From Methanobacteriota archaeon (GTDB lineage: Archaea > Thermoplasmatota > Thermoplasmata > RBG-16-68-12), in assembly GCA_005879065.1 (NCBI GenBank), contig VBLU01000053.1, forward strand, positions 3,515-13,645: a stretch of DNA of 10,131 bases, given 5' to 3'. Position 1 is the first letter of the stretch; each line of letters begins with the position of its first letter. The notes under the pieces are model-generated. The model saw only the letters and a program-made list of their open reading frames with translations. It did not search any database and was not told the origin of the DNA. The translations under genes were made by a program, and so were the position numbers. Below, piece by piece: positions 5,949 to 10,131 of the stretch.

Positions 5949-7583
5949 TTGGCAGAGGCGTCCACGTCAGCAGCCGTCGAGAAAATGGTGTTCGCCCGGA
6001 AGACGAGCGGGCTTGTCAAGGAACTCGGGGCGTTCGAATCGTTTTCGATCAATTTGATTTCACTCGGTCCGGGGCCTGCCTATGGGCTGTTCCTGATCGT
6101 CCTCCTGTTCGTAGTCGGGGCGAACCTTATGCAGGCCACGCTGCTCGCCGCGCTCGCGGGCATCCCGGTCGTCCTTGCGTACGCAATCATGGCGATCCAG
6201 ATGCCTCGGTCCGGGGGCGAGTATGTCTACGCATCCCGTTTGCTGCATCCGTATCTCGGATTCGTCGGCGGCCTCGCGCGGGTCCTCAACGCGATCGTGT
6301 ACGCGGCGATTCTGCCGTACTGGTTTGTTACCTTCTCTCTAGGCCCCGGACTCGCCAGCTGGGGTTCTGTCGTCGGTGATTCCGGAATCGCGAACATCGG
6401 AACCACCCTCACCTCGAACACGACATGGATCGTCGTGATCGGTGAGATTCTGACGGCGGCCGTGATGGTCCTATGGATTGTGATGAAACCTCGACTCGCT
6501 TTCCGTATCTTCTCGGCCCTTTTGTTCCTCGAGCTGGCCGGGTTGATCGTGGCCCTGGGCCTCCTGTTCGCCGCGGGCCACAACGGATTCGTCAACGCGG
6601 TCAACTCGTTCATGGCTTCCCGCGGTTACGCAGGCGACTACTATGCGGATGTGTCCCTCTACGGTCAGACGAACTTCGGTCCGTATGGTTCAAACTTCTC
6701 GAATACCTTGGTCCTCGTCCCTCTCGTATTCGCGTTCTACTACATGTTCACGAATGCTCCTTCCTACATCGCGGGCGAATTCCGGCGGACGTCGAAGAGC
6801 ATCTCCCGCGGGATGGCGGCATCATTCGGACTGGCGGTTGCCTTCGCCGCGGCGATTGTTTACGCCTTCGAGAGTGTCGTCGGGATGGACTTCCTCAACG
6901 GGTCCGTCGCACTTTCCACCTGGTTTTTCGAAGGAGGTTCTGATGCCCGCATCTTGCCGTTCGCTTCGGGTTTGACCGCTCTCCCGAACTTCGTCGCCGG
7001 CGGCAATCCGGTGCTACTCGGAATCATGTTCCTGGGCTCGGTTTCATGGTACATCCTGTGGCTGATCCTGGGACTCTACATCTTTTCCCGCTACGCCCTC
7101 AGCTTCTCGCTCGACCGCCTCTTTCCGAAGTGGTTGGGAAACGTCACGAGGCGCACGCACCAGCCCTGGGCGGGAATTCTTGTGATCTCCGCGATCGGAG
7201 CCATTCTCCTTCCCCTCGTCGCCTACAATTACGCCACGGTGTACAACCCGTTCGTCTTCCTCCTCTTCTTCCTGCCCATGGTTACGGTCGCGTTGACGTC
7301 CCTGTCCCTCGTCCGGCTCGGACTGCAAAAGCACCGGATGGGCTATGTCGGTGTTGGGACCCTCTCGTTCGTCGTGACCGTGGCAGCGGCCTACCTGGTT
7401 TCTACGCTCCAGTCCCTCGGGGAAGCGGCAGGCTTCACCTTATCAAACCAGTTGACGAGCTACGTGACGATCATCATCGTCTTCGTCGGAGGGGCGATTT
7501 GGTATTTCGGGGCTCGAGCGTTCCACCTCCGGCGGCATGGCGTGGACATCTCGATGGCGTTCAAGGAGCTGCCACCGGACTGA
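5949..7583 (+). CDS. APC-family amino acid/amine permease
   Basis: A 544-aa integral membrane transporter of the amino acid-polyamine-organocation superfamily. About twelve hydrophobic segments can be traced, roughly at 35-58, 63-84, 105-130, 155-178, 185-208, 253-275, 288-312, 350-380, 405-425, 430-452, 468-488 and 503-525. Family marks are the glycine-rich unwound stretch 'SLGPGPAYG' (38-46) in the first helix and 'PRSGGEYVY' (86-94) after the second. A larger loop lies near 210-250, and the C-terminal tail is charged. The substrate cannot be read from sequence, but the ureohydrolase 16 nt downstream suggests an amino acid, polyamine or guanidino compound as cargo. The TTG start is backed by a GGGAGGA ribosome site; a TTG would lower translation. 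It is divergent from the nitrilase gene. Confidence 0.9.
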   Translation: MAEASTSAAVEKMVFARKTSGLVKELGAFESFSINLISLGPGPAYGLFLIVLLFVVGANLMQATLLAALAGIPVVLAYAIMAIQMPRSGGEYVYASRLLHPYLGFVGGLARVLNAIVYAAILPYWFVTFSLGPGLASWGSVVGDSGIANIGTTLTSNTTWIVVIGEILTAAVMVLWIVMKPRLAFRIFSALLFLELAGLIVALGLLFAAGHNGFVNAVNSFMASRGYAGDYYADVSLYGQTNFGPYGSNFSNTLVLVPLVFAFYYMFTNAPSYIAGEFRRTSKSISRGMAASFGLAVAFAAAIVYAFESVVGMDFLNGSVALSTWFFEGGSDARILPFASGLTALPNFVAGGNPVLLGIMFLGSVSWYILWLILGLYIFSRYALSFSLDRLFPKWLGNVTRRTHQPWAGILVISAIGAILLPLVAYNYATVYNPFVFLLFFLPMVTVALTSLSLVRLGLQKHRMGYVGVGTLSFVVTVAAAYLVSTLQSLGEAAGFTLSNQLTSYVTIIIVFVGGAIWYFGARAFHLRRHGVDISMAFKELPPD

Positions 7584-7599
7584 GCCGGGTCGTGGACGC

Positions 7600-8559
7600 G
7601 TGACAGAACCGTCGGACGCCTCGACCTCGCCTCGGTTCGCCCAGGTCGCCACGTACGGGCGACTTCCGCTCCGCCGAGACTTCGTCGGCGCAAAGAGCGT
7701 GTTCCTGGGCATTCCCTGGGACGATGCGACGTCGTACCGGAGCGGGGCCCGGGAAGGTCCCTCCTCCATTCGGCACGCGTCCCGTCTCGTGCGACCGTAC
7801 AACATGTTCGCCGGCGTATACCCGTTCCGAGTCCTCGACACGGTCGATGCGGGCGACATCGACCCGGTCCCTGGCTACACGGAGGACACGTTCACGAGAA
7901 TCGAGTCGACCCTCACGCCGATCTTCGCGGCCGGTGTCGTCCCCTTCGTAGCGGGGGGAGACCATTCGATCACGTTGCCGGTCCTGCGTGCGCACAAGGC
8001 CGCAGGAAAGGAGCCCGTGAGCCTACTCCACTTCGACGCCCACTTCGACACGTGGGAGGCGTACTGGGGAACGAAGCGGTACACGCACGGCACGTGGGTG
8101 AAGCGTGCCTATGAGGAAGGACTCATCCGACGCGGTCACGTGTTCCAGGTGGGCATCCGCAGCTCCCTCTACTCCCACGACGACGTCTCGAACAATTCCG
8201 CCATCGTCGAACGTACCTTCACCTCCGAGGATGTCGATGCGCAGGGATACCAACCGATCACGGACCGGATCCTTGAGTCCGTCGGTGCAAGCCCGCTCTA
8301 CGTGTCCCTCGACATCGACGTGCTCGATCCGGCGTTTGCTCCGGGAACGGGCACTCCGGAATCCGGCGGCTTGACCAGCCGCGAGATGATCCATTTCGTA
8401 CGGGAGTTGCACCGTGCGAACCTCGTCGGGTTCGACCTCGTCGAGGTCGCGCCGCAATACGACCACACGGGTCAGATCACGGCGCTGGCCGCATCGAATT
8501 TGATCTATGAGGCCATGTGCGCCCTGGCCCGATATCGATCGAACGCGTCGGACCACTAG
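7600..8559 (+). CDS. Agmatinase/arginase-family ureohydrolase
   Basis: A 319-aa cytoplasmic metalloenzyme that hydrolyses a guanidino group to an amine plus urea. All six ligands of the binuclear metal site are present: His122 (GGDH-S), Asp146, His148 and Asp150 (DAHFD), and Asp238 and Asp240 (SLDIDVLDP), followed by the family stretch 'APGTGTPESGG' (247-257). The N-terminal 'TSYRSGAREGPSSIR' (44-58) and 'RPYN' are agmatinase-like. The substrate loop reads 'YTHGTWVKRA' where agmatinases usually have 'SHGTxxRRA', so agmatine is not certain; guanidinobutyrate, guanidinopropionate or guanidine are alternatives. A reading frame opens at 7537 inside the permease gene, but the GTG at 7600 fits the family N-terminus; its ribosome site is poor, so it may be translated by coupling to the permease. 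Its stop shares the CTAG with the convergent gene. Confidence 0.92.
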   Translation: MTEPSDASTSPRFAQVATYGRLPLRRDFVGAKSVFLGIPWDDATSYRSGAREGPSSIRHASRLVRPYNMFAGVYPFRVLDTVDAGDIDPVPGYTEDTFTRIESTLTPIFAAGVVPFVAGGDHSITLPVLRAHKAAGKEPVSLLHFDAHFDTWEAYWGTKRYTHGTWVKRAYEEGLIRRGHVFQVGIRSSLYSHDDVSNNSAIVERTFTSEDVDAQGYQPITDRILESVGASPLYVSLDIDVLDPAFAPGTGTPESGGLTSREMIHFVRELHRANLVGFDLVEVAPQYDHTGQITALAASNLIYEAMCALARYRSNASDH

Positions 8560-9332
8560 CGGACCTCGTCCACCGGTTCGTACCACAGTTCCTTGACGCC
8601 CTTCGCCCGACGTTTCTCCCACCGCCGTGTTTTCGGGCACACGTGGAGAAGGGCTTGGTACTCGGCGAGGCGTTCTCGAACGAGGTCTCGATCCTCGGAA
8701 GAAAAGTCGACCGGGAGCGTGCCCAGGGTTTTCAGGGAAGCGGTCAGGTTGAGGTCCGCATCGTACCAGAGGCCCCAATCGTCTCCGAAAAAATCAGCAA
8801 GGTAGCCGGCATCGAGCCTCGCGAGCGGGACGGCGGCGGCGAACGAAGCGAGATCGATGAGGTCCTTCCGCGGAGGCGCGTGGATCTGGACCTTTCCGAG
8901 GAACAGGTCCTCGAGGGGCAACGTCACACCCGGCATGAGGCGGTCCTTGATCGGGATCTCATGATTGAACCGAAGGGTGTCGTAGAACACGTCAATCTGG
9001 AATTCGGGGTGGTAATAGATGTTCCGGAAGCTCCCGAAAAGGGCGTTCGTCTCCCGATCTTCCTGAAACCCGAAGTCCTTCACGAACAAGCGGTAGACCG
9101 CCGCGGCGTTTTTTTCCCTCGCGGCGAGATCGAGATCCTTGAACGCGATTCGCGGTGCCTCGGTCCCGTTCCGGAGGGCATAGAGACTCGAGGCCAAATG
9201 ATCGTGACGGATGGCGTGGTAAATGCCGACGCTCCCGCAAACCCGGAGGGGGATGCCGCGAGACTCGCCAGCCTTGACGAGTCGCTCCGTCTCCTCCAGG
9301 AAGGTCTCGACGGGCAGACGGACCTCGGTCAT
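8556..9332 (-). CDS. Nucleotidyltransferase-fold hypothetical protein
   Basis: A 258-aa soluble protein whose first 160 residues read like a minimal Pol-beta-type nucleotidyltransferase domain: 'VCGS' (Gly33-Ser34), then 'FKDLDLAA' with Asp66 and Asp68 as the D-x-D metal pair, a third carboxylate Asp114 in 'FQIDVFYD', and the later 'PLEDLFLGKVQIHAPPRKD' with Lys147 and Asp157, the pattern seen in AbiEii-like and related MNT-type proteins. Unusually, about 30 residues separate Gly-Ser from the D-x-D, longer than common. The C-terminal 90 residues are helical and basic near the end ('RRWEKRRAKGVKELWYEP'), possibly binding nucleic acid. Activity is unproven; a non-catalytic relative is possible. 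The ATG at 9332 is 5 nt after the phosphoesterase stop, with GAAGG close before it; a TTG at 9341 overlapping that stop is an alternative. It is very likely co-transcribed with the phosphoesterase. Confidence 0.68.
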   Translation of the reverse strand: MTEVRLPVETFLEETERLVKAGESRGIPLRVCGSVGIYHAIRHDHLASSLYALRNGTEAPRIAFKDLDLAAREKNAAAVYRLFVKDFGFQEDRETNALFGSFRNIYYHPEFQIDVFYDTLRFNHEIPIKDRLMPGVTLPLEDLFLGKVQIHAPPRKDLIDLASFAAAVPLARLDAGYLADFFGDDWGLWYDADLNLTASLKTLGTLPVDFSSEDRDLVRERLAEYQALLHVCPKTRRWEKRRAKGVKELWYEPVDEVR

Positions 9333-9337
9333 GTCCT

Positions 9338-10131
9338 TCAACCGGTCACGAACAGATGACTGGCGAGCTCTCCGCCACGCAGGTCGAGGAGGACGCCTTG
9401 AAGGTGTCCGCTGAAATAGGTGCTCCCCGGATTGACAATCGGCGTCTGGCCGATCGCATCCATCGCCTTGCTCTCATGAATGTGGCCGAAAAGGCCGAGC
9501 GCCGGCTGAACGTCCTCGACGACTCGGCGCACGGACGACGAACCCACGTGCTCGAGAAGGATCTGTCCCCCCACCGTCTTGGGCTTGAGGTGAGCGTCCA
9601 GTTGAGGAGCCAAGTCAAGGCCTGTCCCGAGGGGCGGTGCGTGGATGTCGAGGATCGTGTGTCTCGGATTGCCGATTCGACCGACGGTCCGGTCGAGGAC
9701 CCTTTGGAGATCTGCCTCCTCGAGGTCGCGGGCGCAATGCCACGGAGTCATGTTCGCGTAGCCGCAGCCGAAAATCTCGTACGGGCCCGCGTGGACCACG
9801 TCGCCCTCGGGGACCAAGATGTTGGACGGTCCTTCGGCCCTCAGCAGGTCCAACACGTCATCCGTGTCGTCGTTGCCGACGTTGATGACGACCGACACCC
9901 CTTTCGGCTTCAGTCTTTCGCCGATGAGCTTCAACCATGCACGCACGCGGTCTCGACCGAGTTCAAGCGTCATGGCCTCGAGCTTCCCAGGGGTGTTCCG
10001 CAGCTCGTTCCACCCGTCTGGAGTGACCGTCATCGTGTACCGTCCTTGGTCGGCTACCTGGCGCTCCACTTCGGGAAGGTCGGCGGCCGGAAAACGGATC
10101 TTTTTCTCGCCGTTGGGATACCAGTGGTACG
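9338..10131 (-). CDS. Calcineurin-like metallophosphoesterase, 5' end missing
   Basis: The gene continues past the right edge; the frame is open to the last base, and 263 codons are visible. The first visible residues are YHWYPNGEKKIRFP, so the GTG at 10069 is not the true start. Of the metallophosphoesterase motifs, the N-terminal D-x-H is outside the window. The central 'GNDD' (near 9866-9877), the single His of 'LDIHAPP' and the final 'LFGHIHES' (G-H-x-H) are present, giving most ligands for two metals. GNDD in place of the GNH(D/E) of PPP phosphatases is usual in the small YfcE/Icc-like archaeal and bacterial families. It would hydrolyse a phosphate mono- or diester; the substrate is unknown. 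It precedes the nucleotidyltransferase-fold gene with a 5-nt gap. Confidence 0.88.
   Translation of the reverse strand, partial: YHWYPNGEKKIRFPAADLPEVERQVADQGRYTMTVTPDGWNELRNTPGKLEAMTLELGRDRVRAWLKLIGERLKPKGVSVVINVGNDDTDDVLDLLRAEGPSNILVPEGDVVHAGPYEIFGCGYANMTPWHCARDLEEADLQRVLDRTVGRIGNPRHTILDIHAPPLGTGLDLAPQLDAHLKPKTVGGQILLEHVGSSSVRRVVEDVQPALGLFGHIHESKAMDAIGQTPIVNPGSTYFSGHLQGVLLDLRGGELASHLFVTG

Noticed and set aside
7537..7599. N-terminal extension of the ureohydrolase starting at ATG 7537
   Set aside because: It lies mostly inside the permease coding sequence, adds a basic Ser/Arg-rich stretch unlike the family, and the GTG at 7600 gives a normal N-terminus.
10067..10069. GTG 10069 as the start of the metallophosphoesterase
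   Set aside because: The frame continues open to the window edge with sensible protein sequence, and the N-terminal metal motif D-x-H is missing without it.
1..10131. CRISPR array, insertion sequence, rRNA or prophage genes
   Set aside because: No regularly spaced repeats, no transposase, integrase or phage protein and no rRNA-like stretch are seen on either strand.

Overview
This is a GC-rich window holding ten protein genes. It most likely comes from an archaeon, with Thermoplasmatota as a guess. The domain call rests on A/T-rich TATA-like boxes at archaeal spacing from starts (CTTTTAAGA centred about 30 nt before the GTG of the nitrilase gene; TTATTTAC before a Shine-Dalgarno-led gene) and on the lack of obvious bacterial -10/-35 pairs. 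No rRNA, confirmed tRNA, insertion sequence or CRISPR array is visible, so taxonomy is inference.

Layout. (1) At the left edge, on the minus strand, lie the first 27 codons of a probable winged-helix DNA-binding (AlkZ/YcaQ-like) protein. A 253-bp divergent spacer follows. (2) A plus-strand group follows: a serine-type dienelactone hydrolase-family enzyme, a stand-alone Rieske [2Fe-2S] ferredoxin, and an unrecognised 109-aa protein, closely spaced and probably co-transcribed. (3) Next is a secreted TIGR03118-type beta-propeller-like protein, with its own TATA-like box, Shine-Dalgarno and GTG start. It converges on (4), a minus-strand 560-aa secreted, cysteine-paired propeller-like protein; strong hairpins lie between the two stops. 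(5) A nitrilase-superfamily amidase (minus) is divergent from (6) an APC-family amino acid/amine permease (plus, TTG start, possibly structured leader), which is followed 16 nt later by (7) a complete agmatinase/arginase-family ureohydrolase. (8) Converging on it through a shared CTAG stop is a minus-strand pair: a calcineurin-like metallophosphoesterase (5' end outside the window) and a nucleotidyltransferase-fold protein, 5 nt apart.

How the genes may work together. The permease, ureohydrolase and divergent amidase form a plausible module for importing a guanidino or amide nitrogen compound and releasing urea or ammonia from it; the substrate is unknown. The metallophosphoesterase and nucleotidyltransferase-like protein form a second unit, chemically suggestive (add or remove nucleotides or phosphates) but of unknown target. 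The two secreted propellers lie tail to tail and are probably extracellular or surface proteins.

No unmistakable new system is present. The best leads are the ureohydrolase/permease/amidase module with its leader, the phosphoesterase-nucleotidyltransferase pair, and the five-paired-cysteine secreted propeller.
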